From Halocaridina rubra (Eukaryota > Arthropoda > Malacostraca > Decapoda > Atyidae): a DNA stretch of 64,000 nucleotides. The notes beneath the pieces are model-generated. The model made no database searches and had not been told where the DNA came from. It saw nothing but the letters and a program-made list of their open reading frames with translations. A program made the position numbers and the translations under genes. Positions 51,109 through 62,532 of the stretch are shown here, in pieces. Position 1 is the stretch's first letter; each line of letters begins with the position of its first letter. Location of the stretch: contig JAXCGZ010015115.1 in the NCBI GenBank assembly GCA_037179515.1, positions 1 through 64,000 on the forward strand, written 5' to 3'.

Positions 51109-52258
51109 CAAGATATCACTGGTATAATAAAGCTAAGCTTTAAAGCAAAAATAATGGATATTTTCTTATATATAAACATAAGTCATGCCATCTAATTTAT
51201 CAAACAACGGAGAGGAAATTCAAAAGTTTAAATAAAATTCTTAAGCTTTTTCCAGAAGCCACAGATAATCTATTCTCCTAACATGCCATAGTTGAAATAC
51301 CAGAGTCGGTTTCATAATCTTGTGATAATATTAAAGCATACATATTACATATTAAAGCTCACACACCTAATGTCCATATGTTGACTTATATATACTGTTG
51401 TAAGCACAGTATGAGATAGAATTGTGTAATGTGTATATCTGAAGCCATGGGTCAAAGAACAGGACAGGCGCTACATGCAGAAAACTGATAAAAAAAAAAA
51501 GAAGCTAAAGTTTTCAACTTTCAATATATCTATGCAAATATTTGTATACAAATATTTTCGACCTTATTGCCCACTGAATAGTAAGACTTCTGGCTGCTGT
51601 TGCTCTAGGGGATATAGGGAGTCAAATGAATACAAAAATGTATTTGAATATTTCAGCCTCAGGGGGGCTTGTCCCATTTTATCGACCCATGTAGCGCACT
51701 TTTTAGTTGAACAGTGCGTAATATCAGTATACTGTCAATGGTGTATAACCAATATATCAGAAGGAGACTTTAAACACAATATTGTTTTTAAATGAACATA
51801 CCATAATATCACCGTAGAGTACAATTAGGACGATTTTTGGGGGGATAATAATACCATGTGCCACTGAAGCTCGTCAAGTGGCTACAACTGAACAAAAACG
51901 GGGAGGTAAACAGCCAGGCTTCACCACAGCCTTGCATATCCTCACCAATTATTTCAGTTTTGTGACAGATAAAAGCAAAACCTCAAGGAGATATGGACTG
52001 TGAGCCCTTGGCTCATCTATCTATTTCGACAGCTCATATCATGGAGGGAATATGCACTGTTTTATGGGTCACAATTAGTCCCCAGTTGAATGGGGGTGGG
52101 CACAGACATGCTGGAGCTGGGGGTTAACGAAAATCAATAAACTAAGGGAGGAATGAACTGCCAGCCCTTGGCTCTTCTATCTAGTAGTCTGCAGCTCTTA
52201 TATCATGGAGGGAAAACAAGAGAAGAAATTATAAAAGAAGTATCATATCTGCTGTTCT
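51109..52258. other. WFS1 downstream/3' UTR region
   Basis: No supported gene. The open frame 51475-51795 is not recognised. SINE family C-like pieces occur near 52070-52140 (TGAATGGGGGTGGGCACAGA). Confidence 0.4.
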
Positions 52259-52419
52259 AGGGGACTACGGCGCCCAAGTGAGCAGAGTGTTTGACTCTGG
52301 CATTGACAGATCCTCCCACTATGGGAAACTAAGAAAGGCATCCAGCCTTGATTCCCAAGCCACACTCTCTGTGTCCACCCCCTTCTTGGGGACTAATAGA
52401 GACACATAAAACGAGGTAG
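52259..52419 (+). mobile_element. SINE family C copy immediately downstream of WFS1 stop
   Basis: Contains GGCGCCCAAGTGAGCAGAGT, GGCATCCAGCCTTGATTCCC and GTCCACCCCCTTCTTGGGGA, ending GACACATAAAACG. Near-matching flanks TATCTGCTGTTCTA (52245-52258) and TATTTGCTATTCTA (52420-52433) look like an old 14-bp target-site duplication. The right copy includes the WFS1 stop codon. Confidence 0.7.
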
Positions 52420-52430
52420 TATTTGCTATT

Positions 52431-55400
52431 CTAAATAGTGAGCACAGGCCCCATCAAGAAATTGAAGATAAAAGTTGGAGCTACCCACAGATCACGTTGA
52501 AACTGCAAAGTGTGTTTACTTAACGATGATAACTTTGACTTGCAATTGATACATTTAATAGAAGACAATATTAAACTTGGATTCTGAGACCCTATATTTT
52601 TATCTAAGGCACCTATGAAATCCACCTCATCACTTAGATGTAAGCCTAAGGCAAATTCTCTAAATACATCATCAGCTATAATTTTTATAAGTGACGTCCC
52701 AGATCCAAACTTCCAAGAGGATGACGTCATTGCTATGTTTATTTCAAATGTGTATTCATTCCAGTTTTCCAGTGTACATGCATTGGCACCCAAGGCATTT
52801 TGCAGTACATGACAATGTTCTCTCTCATCTAATGACAACTTGTTGGAATGACATGGACGACTTTTGATACCAATGTAACATTTCAATGGATTCTCTACAA
52901 ATTCCGGTAGCACACCTAATATGCTCTGAGGGATATTCTGAACATTCACAATTTCTACTTGTGTGACAGTTCCTTGCCAATTCACGAGAGTCCCTTGAAG
53001 AGGAAGGCATCTATGGACTGACGCTGCATTTGTATTCTTTGTTGGCCAACAAGTATTTTTGTAGCTCTCCCACATCAAACGGGAAGTCTTTTGGGTTGGT
53101 AATTTGAGCATGAGATTTGGCTGTAAGACACTAATTAAAATCACACCCATTAAAACCACCTTATATACTATTGTAAAGCTAGGCCAGAATTGTCTGAGCA
53201 TCCAGGTCAAAGCAATCCCTGTAACAAGAATCAAAGTTGCTATATATAGGTCATATCCCAGCTTCAAGCAAAGACTAGCAAAAATTAAACCTGGAGCTAC
53301 AGTCAGAACTAGTGGAGTTGCAAAAGGAAGGATGACTAGAACACACCACGTGGCAATGGGAGTTAGCAGATTATCCCCATCTGTAACCATCTGTGTGGCC
53401 AATACAGATAAGTGGCACCACATAAGACTGACCAAGTGTGGCATAAAGAAAACTATCCCGTACTTTAAAAGAACAATTCCACAACACAGGCACCAAATCA
53501 TGTGAAACATGGATGCAATCCCCAAATTTAGTTTTACATTTTCCCACAAATGAATCTGATGAAGGGTGAAAGCTAATTCTAAACCGGTCTCTTTCACAAA
53601 TGGAAGAACCCAGTGGTTAATTGTGTTGTATACACTTGGAGTAACAGCTGATAAATGAACAGCAAGAGATACAAACTGCCACAAATTCAACCTTTCAGGA
53701 ACCAGAAAGAGAGTTAAGGCTGAGCACAAATACAGAGCTGGTAAATAATAAATGATGAACTTTGAAGATGTTAAAGGCACTGAGCCTAAATAAAAGAAGA
53801 TAGCAATTATCAGGGCAGCATATGGCTTCCAACATCTGGTTTTGAATTTATTTTCTATTTTATCCACATCAAGTTCAGGACAATAGTATGAAAATACCAC
53901 AGACCACGTGTGGAAGGCATCAAAGTGCCTCCTCAGGAGCAACATGTGAGCTGTGGACAAGATCATCACAAAAAGAGAAATGCAAGACACAATACCTGGC
54001 AACACAGTGGAAGTTTGCCCTGTTCCCATGAGGAGAATCAGATATGATAATATTAAAACCATAACAAAGCTACTTACTGGATTGGCTAAACTAAACAGCC
54101 TCAAGAAGAAGTTTGTTAAATTTACACCTAGAAAATTCACACAACTGCTATAAATCTCTACAATTAATCTAACAGGTAACATAAATGTGTTAACGAGATG
54201 GGATTCGGCAGACGACGGAGCTGGTGTTATATAGCGGTGGAGAGGAGGAACGTGTCCCTGACAGTAAAAAACTGACGCAGATATCAAATGGTCTTCTGCA
54301 AATCGTTCCCCACCATATTTCTCCTCCAAATTATTGCAATCCTCACTTTTCTCTTGCTGAAAAGAGAAGGGCTAGTGTCAAGGAACTAAATATTATACAT
54401 TTTTTAAATCACAAAGAGTTAGAGAAGATAAGTTTTTATCTATCTATAACTGCTTCATATTCATATACAGTATTCATTAATTACTTATCAAATTATAAGA
54501 GAGAATTAATTACTTAAAAATGACAAGAAAAGTATCATCATAAAATTATTTTGCAGATTTACTATCGTTCATATTTATGAACATTTTACAATAGAGGAAA
54601 CCCTATTTTCAAAAAAATATCATCTAAGACATATGTAAAGCCAATGCTTACAGCAAAACTAAATTTGTAGAACTGAAAAAGTATTAAACAAAACTTGTTT
54701 GATAAACCACAAAGAAAAGCATATCAATAATCCGATAGCAAAAAGTATTCTAAGGTCTTTCGGTGAAAGTTTTGAAAGCTCATGGCGACTTTATAAAAAT
54801 TATCTTTGCCCACATAATGAAGCTATATCCAAGCAAGTTAACAATAATACCATTTGCTACGAAATCACAGCAAATAACGAACCCTAAATAACAACACTCT
54901 GAATTTACACAGAACATCTCCTACATACAGTTACAGTTACAGCAATATTTACCTGATGATCATCTGACAATTTATCTTCCTCCTCTACACCTTTAACCAA
55001 ATTATGAACTTTGTTACTGAGACTGCTGCTACTTATGAAGTCATTACCATCACTTAACCTGAAAAAAAGAACAGCTAAAGTAAACATACTTACATGACAT
55101 TATGATACTCTCTATCACTGATGGTGGAGGAGAAAGAATACCTCATATTCACCACAGTGGGTAAAACCAAAGAATGAAAAAAACATCCTAGAAATGTGAA
55201 TACAGTATTTGCTATCACAATTTTGTACACCATACCATATAAAATGCAGTTTACATATGGTACATTATGTGTACTCTTTATTTCAATTACTCCCCATATG
55301 ACTGGGGAAGGACAGAGATATGTTGGAATTGGGGGATCAAGGCTGGATGTCCTTCCTAACTCCAGCAGTGAGGCTCAACCCGCATTAGTTGCTTCAAATT

Positions 55401-58400
55401 GCACACTCTACCACTAAGCTACTGGAGCCCTCATATGGCACATAATTCTCTTCACTGAATTAAACTCATTAAGCATCTTCAAGAATACAGAAAAATCTGG
55501 TCAGATGATTTTGAATTAGCTCGTCTTCTTCTTCTTCCTTCGACCTTATTAATCCCACTGAATAGCAGGGTCGGCCGCTCGAGTCAACTTCCTTCACTTG
55601 TACCTATTCCTTGCATCTCCTCCTCCAATCCAACTTCAACCATATCCCTCCCCACCACGTCCATCCATCTGATCCGCTGGCGCCCCACACTCCTTCTCCC
55701 TATCACTGGCAAGTTCTTAGCTCTCCTGATTGGTTCCTCCTCCCCTCTTCTTACTACATGGCCATAATATCTCAAACGAATTAGCTCGCATTATGCATTA
55801 AAAATACATATAATATTTAAGGCTGCAAATTACAATACAGTATACGCCGAAATTATTTCAACAGTTTCTACAATTGAAAATAATGACTAAATTACTGCAT
55901 CAAGTACATGACTACAAGATTTATTACTTTTATTGTAAACTAATGACCAAAGTCTTTAACAGATGCAATGAAAGTTAATCATCGCCATTTAAGGAAGGTC
56001 AGAGTTAAAACATACACAGGTAATCCAGACTGACCAAACAGGAAGAACAGTAGAGGCAGATTAAAACAAAATAAGACTTGCAAAATGAATCTTCTAAGGG
56101 GGAATAGCTATTTCAAACTTAAACCATAGGAGCACTTAGGTAGGCATATTAGTAAAATCAGGAGGTGCGGGGACTATCAATGACTAAGGTATAAGAAGGC
56201 AGCAAATGCAAATATTAAGTGGAGAGTATCATTAAGGATGGAATCGCCTGTGTGTCTGCAAAGTTATGTGTCGCCATTAATACACAATCACATGGAGGTG
56301 AACACAGATATGTTGTAGCAGGAAATTACGGCTTTAACGCCCTGTGCTAGGATAAAACGCAGGTCTGTCACATCCCAAGTCAAACGCTCTATCCACTGAG
56401 CTACCATGCCGGTATTACCTATGACTAGCGTGGAAAAAAAAAAAAAAAAATCAGATATGCAGAGTATCATCACAATTCCAATTTATGCAGAGATTAAAAA
56501 TATGTCATTAATAGGCCTAACTCTTTAAGACTTTAATTCAGTAAAATAAGCTTATTATGTTAAAAAAGGCAAATAAATATCACATTACAGTCTGTTGAAC
56601 TTTCAAGGAAATTCGATATAATTTAAGAAAAATATTCTTATGCTCTCATAGATGCATAATCCGGTTCCGGTTTTACGTCACGGACTCCCTTATCAACCAA
56701 GGGCTAGGACGGTTGCCTTCTTGCGAAGGACTTGTTTTGGCAGATGTAATCCTTACGCTGAGTGCATGCCTTTGCTAACCTCAGACCGTGACGGGGCGCG
56801 AACCTCGACCTGACGCCTCAGAGTCGGAGACGCTACCGACTGAGCCACGGCGACTACTTCTCATAGATGCATAATAATATGCGATATACTTTCAGATTAA
56901 CATATAATATTATATCACAAGAATGTGATTAATCATGGCTAATGATAAATAAAACTTACTCACTTAGCCTGTGAGTGACTCAAGCTGGGTGGTGGGGTGT
57001 AAATGTGGAAGCCCTTTAGCTCCTAAGGAGCTAAGAGGAGTAATTGAGGTATAAGAGCTTCTGCAGATTGTGCGCACTTTGACTTGGCCAACCCCCTTAC
57101 AAGGGAGATTGCTGCCATTATACAGACATTGCCCAACTTCCAAAGAAGTTTGGTTCCAAAAGTCCATTTGTAAGTTGTGTTTAGGTGTGTAAAAAAAAAA
57201 ATAATAATAATAATAATATTCGCACCTGTGGGCCAACCAAGGCCCGGCCACCCTCAGGGGTGGATATCGATAACAAACGGTAAAAGAAAAAAGTACTATA
57301 CAGTACATATATATGAAGTGCTGGAAAGTACTAAGGCTAGAGATACTTAACTACTACATAAAACAAGATGAATTTTAATACAGTAATAATTATCCAATAA
57401 TACAGTACATGGCTAGATTGTGCGCACTTTGACTTGGCCAACCCCCTTACAAGGGAGATTGCTGCCATTATACAGACATTGCCCAACTTCCAAAGAAGTT
57501 TGGTTCCAAAAGTCCATTTGTAAGTTGTGTTTAGGTGTGTAAAAAAAAATAATAATAATAATAATAATATTCGCACCTGTGGGCCAACCAAGGCCCGGCC
57601 ACCCTCAGGGGTGGATATCGATAACAAACGGTAAAAGAAAAAAGTACTATACAGTACATATATATGAAGTGCTGGAAAGTACTAAGGCTAGAGATACTTA
57701 ACTACTACATAAAACATGATGAATTTTAATACAGTAATAATTATCCAATAATACAGTACATGGCTAGATAATGGGTAGGTTTTTGTTCATATTGTTGAAT
57801 GTTTGTAACTTGGTTGTTCGTAAGCAGGGGGTATTGCTTATGAATAACATCAACAATTATCCATTTTTAAGCGCACTCACCTAGAAAACAATAAATGTGC
57901 AGCTCCTCTGGCTAATTTTTCTTGCAAGTCCATTTCTAAACATTCCCTAATATCCCGGTAGTTGTGGTCACAAATGCCTGTAAAGAGACATGAACAACAA
58001 AAATGAAGAGAGAAACAAAACAACAATGATATTCAGACTACAGTATCAATACCACCAAATAATATACAAATGAAACAGTCACAGAAGACAAAAATACCAC
58101 TAATTAAGTCATACTCATAGACTAAAAACCACTAAATAAAAATTATTACAAATAAACAAAAGATACAGCAAAATGAACACACAAAAGAATTCTCAGTATA
58201 AAAACTGTATAAATACAGTACAAGAAAAATTACATATTAAGAAATTATATACGAAAGACTAATGCATAATTCATATGAATTAAACTCTGAGCTAATAATT
58301 ATTATATATTGATAAAACTATGGCATTACTAGAATGATGTAGGTGAAGGCTAATTAGCCTCCTTTCATGGGGTAAATTTACTTAAATATTAACTGTGGAT

Positions 58401-61400
58401 GTTTTCCAAAAAACAAATATATATAAAGAAGAAATCCACTCATAAAATACTCCAAAGCTATCACAAGAAGAGGAACTAAAGATGACACAAATATAGATGA
58501 ATATATTAAAAGAGATACTCACCAATGTTGTTATTAAGACAGTTTTCAAGAAGTTCTGTCGCTTCTTTGTTTCCCTGCAATGAAGCTTGTGTCAGCCAAA
58601 ACACAGCTAATCGTGCATCCTCATCAGCAGTTTCTTGATCTAAATTATTGAGAAAATAAAAATAAAAATATTCATCTGTTTCCTGATATAAAATGTTGAA
58701 TATATGCATCAACAAAATATTGAAATATTAAAAAGCTACATCAGAACAGAAAATAAAAAAATTAATTGAAATGAAAATGGCTTATACTGTATCATTTATA
58801 CATCAGCATATATAATGATAAAACTTATCAAGTATTATGTCGCCAATTATAATAAAAAAAAAAGCTCTAAGAGAAATATATCCAAATGTATGTCGAGATA
58901 CCAAAATGGTTGGGGTAAATGTTGAAAATTAGAGAATATTCTAAGTATAAATTATTAAATAATAATGGCTCCATAACTCATATATTTACAACTGCTTCTA
59001 TCAAAACAGTGCCTCCAAATCTCAAAGACCCATTAACTTACTACTGTCTAATTGTTGCAACAGAGTACGACCCATCACTAACTGGGATTCAGGACAACCA
59101 TCTTCTGCCAACTGACTGCGCATTCTTTGCAGCAATCCTCTGGGGCCACCTAGCATTTAGGAATAAAAGGCAGACTGAACTAAATTATTATTATAATTTC
59201 TCTTTTTTTTTTTTTTGAGTGTGACACCGGGACAGGCAGAAACTGCCCTCATCAATAAAGGCCCGGGTACAAGAAAACACCAAGACGAAGGAAAAGAAAA
59301 AGGTTAAGGACAATGCAGAGATGAGGTAATATCGCACAAAGGAAAACGACAGACAGAAAATACAGTCAAAGTACAGAGGACCCAGAGATATGGAGGACTA
59401 GGCCCTGAGATGATGATAAAACTGCTTTTTGAAGCATGATAGGTCATAAGAATTAGGAAAGACAGAAGGAGGAAGAGAGTTCCAGAGTCTGGAGGTAGAT
59501 GGGAAGAAGCAGTCACTACACCGACCAATCTGTGAGCTACAAATCTCCACACAGTACCTGTGAGATGAGGCTACTTGGCAAGTGTTACGCGGCCTCGGCA
59601 GTTGGGGAGGGATGCAACTCGCAAACTCAATAAAGCAGCGATGGAAGTAGTAGCAATAGAAAAGAGAAAGGGAAGATACTTTACAGCGAGAGAGAGACAA
59701 TCCAGATTAGAAGTAAGAGAAGGATCATTAATGAGTCTGAATGCCTTAGATTCAACCCTGTCAAGGAGACAAGTATGAGAAGAAGCACCCCAGATGTGTG
59801 AGCAGTATCCTAAGTAGGGACGGATAACAACTTTATAAATTTTAAGTAGCTGTAAAGAGGAAAAGTAATGACGGACACAAAACAAAACCCCCAATTTTTT
59901 GGATGAAGATTTAGAAATTTGGATTATGTGATTCCTCCAAGACAAGTTACAGGCTATATGGATACCTAATATGTTGACAGAATTAAGAGGGTAAATTTCG
60001 TTAGTTTCGAAGACAATAGGGTTATCAGGAGAAGAAGATAAAGAGATAGCCAGAAACTGAGTCTTGGAGGCATTCAATTTAACCAAATTTTGAGTGCCTC
60101 ACTCAGATACCTTCTGCAAATCTGAGTTGAGAGTAGAAGAAAGAGCGATACGAGACTGATTACGAGTAGCAGATGAAGGTTATGAAGAAAAGGCAGAAGA
60201 AAAATGAAGGTAGAATCATCAGCAAAGGCATGAAGAAGAGAGGAAGATGGGGATTGTAGAAGATCATTGATGAAGAGAAGGAACAGAGTAGGTGAAAGAA
60301 AAGAGCCCTGTGGAACATCACTGGTAACAGAGAAAGGGTTAGATGTCACACCATCAACAACTACAGATATAAAATGGTCAGAAAGAAAACCGGAAATCAT
60401 AGAACAGAAAGAAGGGGTAAAGCCATAGGCAAGGAGTTTGGCCAACTGAGCCTTGTGCTAGACTCTGTCAAATGTCTTAGAGATATCAAGTGCGACAACA
60501 AAGGATTCCCCATAGTTCCTCAAAGAAGATGACCATACATGAGTAAGAGAGGGCAGGAGGTCACCAGTGGATCTTGCCTTGGGAAGCCGTACTGGTGATC
60601 GGAGATAAGTGAGTTAGATTCAAGGCGTCTCAGGAAGTGAGCACTGAGCAAAGTTTCGAAAACTTTTGCAATAGAGGAGGTTAGGGCAATAGGTTGGTAG
60701 GTTGAAGGAATAGGGCAGTCACCCTTCTTAGGAATAGGTTGAACTAAAGCATGCTTCCAAGATGAAGGATAGATACTGGTTGACAGAATGAGGCAAAAAA
60801 GACGGCAAAGCACAAGACCCAGTTCATTTACACACTCCTTAAAAATTTATAAATTGTCAATTGTAACAAACATCATTCACGGCACACCTCAAAGTATCAG
60901 CATCTGGTCTACACTTAGGGTAGACATGAGATCTACTCGCCAAGGTGATCTGTATTGCATCTCTTTGCCAAAGGCTCTTGAAAATTTCAAACTGAGAATA
61001 GCAACTTATTTTGACACCTCGGCAGGCTTATGACTACACCACTGCTGTGCTATGTTAATGGTGTATCAAAATCTATTAGTGTCTGGGCTCTGATAAAGGT
61101 GAAAATGCCAGTTCTTCTGCTCTCATGGTTTTTAAAAATGTAAATGGACTCTTGTAATCTGTTTTGAGCACATCTAATACGTACTTTTTTAGTTGCAATT
61201 TCTGGATTTGATAAAAGAGAACAATATACACATGCAATACTCTGAATATGGTAAAGATGGATTTACAAAAATACATATAATGAAAAGCAGCTATGTAACA
61301 CTATAATAATGAGAACTGCCATTATATCTTAGAACACAAAGATATAAAGTGGGCTCAACGATATTAATTGCAATGAGTAGAAGGGTTTCGTCATAACCTA

Positions 61401-62300
61401 TCTTTAGCAATTTTGTCACTCTTAACTTTTTTGTTTTTATGGGGGTGGACGCAGATGGCCTTGAGTTGGAGAATTAAAACTGGAGAGTCTCCCTGACGCC
61501 CTGTAAATGGCTCAATCATGGGTCTGTCACCTCCTGAGTCAAGTATTCTAAAAACTTTGTTACAGTGGTCCTCAATTTAGTCAACTGTTAGTTACCAACA
61601 ATTCAAGGAGAATTCAGTTACCTCCTACGGCATGCAGGGTGTAAGAGAGTGGTATGTTACTAGTTACAAGCACAAATATAAAATAATTACATAATCAATA
61701 CCTAAATGAAAATTTAAAGTTTATGGCAATATTTGTTAAGTATATTATTAGAATTATACTTCTATCTGCTGTAATGTATATACTGTACTTGTCACACACA
61801 CCCAATAAAAAAATTCACCATTAAACTTTTACTTAATTCTCCTACGCACCAAAAGGACTGCAAATGCATTAAAGCAGTCTTTTGTTTCTTGGTTTGTGGA
61901 ATAATTTTATAATACTACGTAAACAAAAACTTCAGAAATGGGGCTTAAGAGACACTCTGAATTAGTTCAGCATAAATGAGGGTTAATAAAAATTATACCT
62001 GTTCATTATTCAGTCACAATTGCTTCAAAATTCTCATATGCGAATCACCCTATGGCACTAGAATGAGTTGGAAACTTTTACAGAATAAACAATGTTGACA
62101 CTCAAATTGAGGAATAGCGTAGAAAAATAAATGTTTTATGCCGCAAACAAGAAGTCCTGCAACACGATATTGTTCTGGTACCAGTACCTGCTTGAAGACT
62201 CCATGGTCTTCTAGACTTATCTCTGTGAATTGATATATATCAATTGCACCACCAGTCACTGATGACCTTCCATTGAAGAAATCGCGATAATAAAATATAT

Positions 62301-62395
<95 letters not shown>

Positions 62396-62532
62396 TGCCG
62401 TAGCCTGCTAATCATGCAACATGAAACAAACGAGGAAGCAAAATACCTACCTTGAACACTCCATTGTCTCCTGGATGTTTTTCTCTGAGAATTCACTGGA
62501 ATGGTAGGATCTGATGGCAAAGTGGCAGACAT
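52431..62532 (-). CDS. WFS1: Wolframin, ER membrane protein
   Basis: Minus-strand exons 62532-62451, 58639-58523, 57977-57881, 55058-54953 and 54356-52431 join in phase to 775 residues plus TAG (human 890). Start ATG has A at -3; no upstream in-frame ATG. The N-terminus has a basic stretch (SQRKTSRRQWS), then Sel1-like helices (ARLAVFWLTQASLQGNKEA, residues about 35-60). Residues about 205-530 contain roughly nine hydrophobic segments (e.g. FVMVLILSYLILLMG, LIIAIFFYLGSVPLT, LYIATLILVTGIALTWML). The C-terminal lumenal domain has LMWESYKNTCWPTKN, GTLVNWQGTVTQVEIVNV and LSSIKCINCKSKLS, all wolframin signatures. Wolframin supports ER calcium and stress homeostasis (established). One exon encodes 641 residues, matching the large terminal exon of vertebrate WFS1. 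Confidence 0.95.
54357..54952. other. WFS1 intron, no feature seen
   Basis: AT-rich intron sequence between coding exons; no repeat was recognised. Confidence 0.5.
55266..55432 (-). mobile_element. SINE family C copy in WFS1 intron
   Basis: The minus strand begins GGGCTCCAGTAGCTTAGTGG (tRNA-like box A), then AATGCGGGTTGAGCC (box B-like), AAGGACATCCAGCCTTGATC and ATGGGGAGTAATTGAA. The flanks CATATGGTACAT (about 55254) and CATATGGCACAT (about 55433) are a probable 12-bp target-site duplication with one mismatch. Confidence 0.75.
55524..55777 (-). mobile_element. 5'-truncated LINE fragment with perfect target-site duplication
   Basis: The minus-strand frame reads MRYYGHVVRRGEEEPIRRAK, then GRRSVGRQRIRWMDVVGRDM, the C-terminal end of an RTE/CR1-like ORF2, followed by a GAAGAAGAAGAAGACGA tail. 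GAATTAGCTCG (11 bp) occurs on both sides, 55513-55523 and 55778-55788. This is a target-primed insertion. Confidence 0.85.
56295..56446 (-). mobile_element. SINE family C-like copy with A-rich edge
   Basis: The minus strand reads CCGGCATGGTAGCTCAGTGG and ATAGAGCG (box A), GACAGACCTGCG (box B-like) and GGGCGTTAAAGCCGTAATTT. A 17-T run on the minus strand (56430-56446) precedes the head. The head is very close to a true tRNA but lacks a complete cloverleaf. Confidence 0.7.
56661..56858 (-). mobile_element. tRNA-derived SINE family A, second copy with target-site duplication
   Basis: Minus strand: CGTGGCTCAGTCGGTAGCGT (box A), GGTCGAGGTTCGCGCCCCG (box B), then CATCTGCCAAAACAAG, ACCGTCCTAGCCCTTGG and GGGAGTCCGTGACGTAAAAC. 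The tail matches the copy at 50903-51092. The 17-bp duplication TCTCATAGATGCATAAT flanks it exactly (56644-56660 and 56859-56875). Confidence 0.92.
56970..57835. repeat. Recent 350-bp tandem duplication of a repeat B/foldback composite
   Basis: The segment starting GATTGTGCGCACTTTGACTT at 57066 recurs at 57416 with period 350 and almost no differences except in the A/AAT run (57190-57215 against 57540-57567). It contains repeat B (GGCCAACCCCCTTACAAGGG) and a family 7-like foldback end (CCAACTTCCAAAGAAGTTTG), whose partner is at about 57790-57830. It lies in a WFS1 intron. Confidence 0.88.
57978..58522. other. WFS1 intron, no feature seen
   Basis: AT-rich intron with no recognised element. 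Confidence 0.5.
58640..59203. other. WFS1 first intron, left part
   Basis: Includes a plus-strand open frame (58919-59218) that matches nothing recognised and runs into the LINE poly(T). It is not supported as a gene. Confidence 0.4.
59204..60813 (-). mobile_element. 5'-truncated CR1/Jockey-like LINE, frameshifted
   Basis: Minus-strand pieces in three frames give an RT in order: SIYPSSWKHALVQPIPKKGD and YQPIALTSSIAKVFETLLS (60813-60520); LLAYGFTPSFCSMISGFLSD, VPQGS and AFADDS (60445-60074); and LNASKTQFLAISLSS with VVIRPYLGYCSHIWGASSHT (60086-59571). The C-terminus is STSRLWNSLPPSVFPNS (to 59398). The AFADDS box is the RT active site. The 3' end has CCGGTGTCACACTC followed by an A-tract (59217-59204). 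It is a dead copy inside WFS1 intron 1, truncated near 60813-60835. Confidence 0.88.
60836..62297. other. WFS1 first intron, right part
   Basis: Contains a SINE family C-like piece at about 61435-61560 (GGGTGGACGCAGATGGCCTT, GGTCTGTCACCTCCTGAGTC) and a degenerate copy of WFS1 exon 1 at about 62130-62240. The rest is unrecognised. Confidence 0.45.
62298..62392. repeat. (TA)n microsatellite
   Basis: About 95 bp of TA with one small interruption, between the degenerate exon-1-like copy and WFS1 exon 1. Confidence 0.96.

Noticed and set aside
53104..53505. 133-codon plus-strand frame
   Set aside because: It is antisense to the large WFS1 exon and biased by its codons; no independent support.
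60788..61033. Open frame beside the LINE (plus strand), perhaps an exon interrupted by the LINE together with 58919-59218
   Set aside because: The two pieces do not form a recognisable protein and no target-site duplication joins them.
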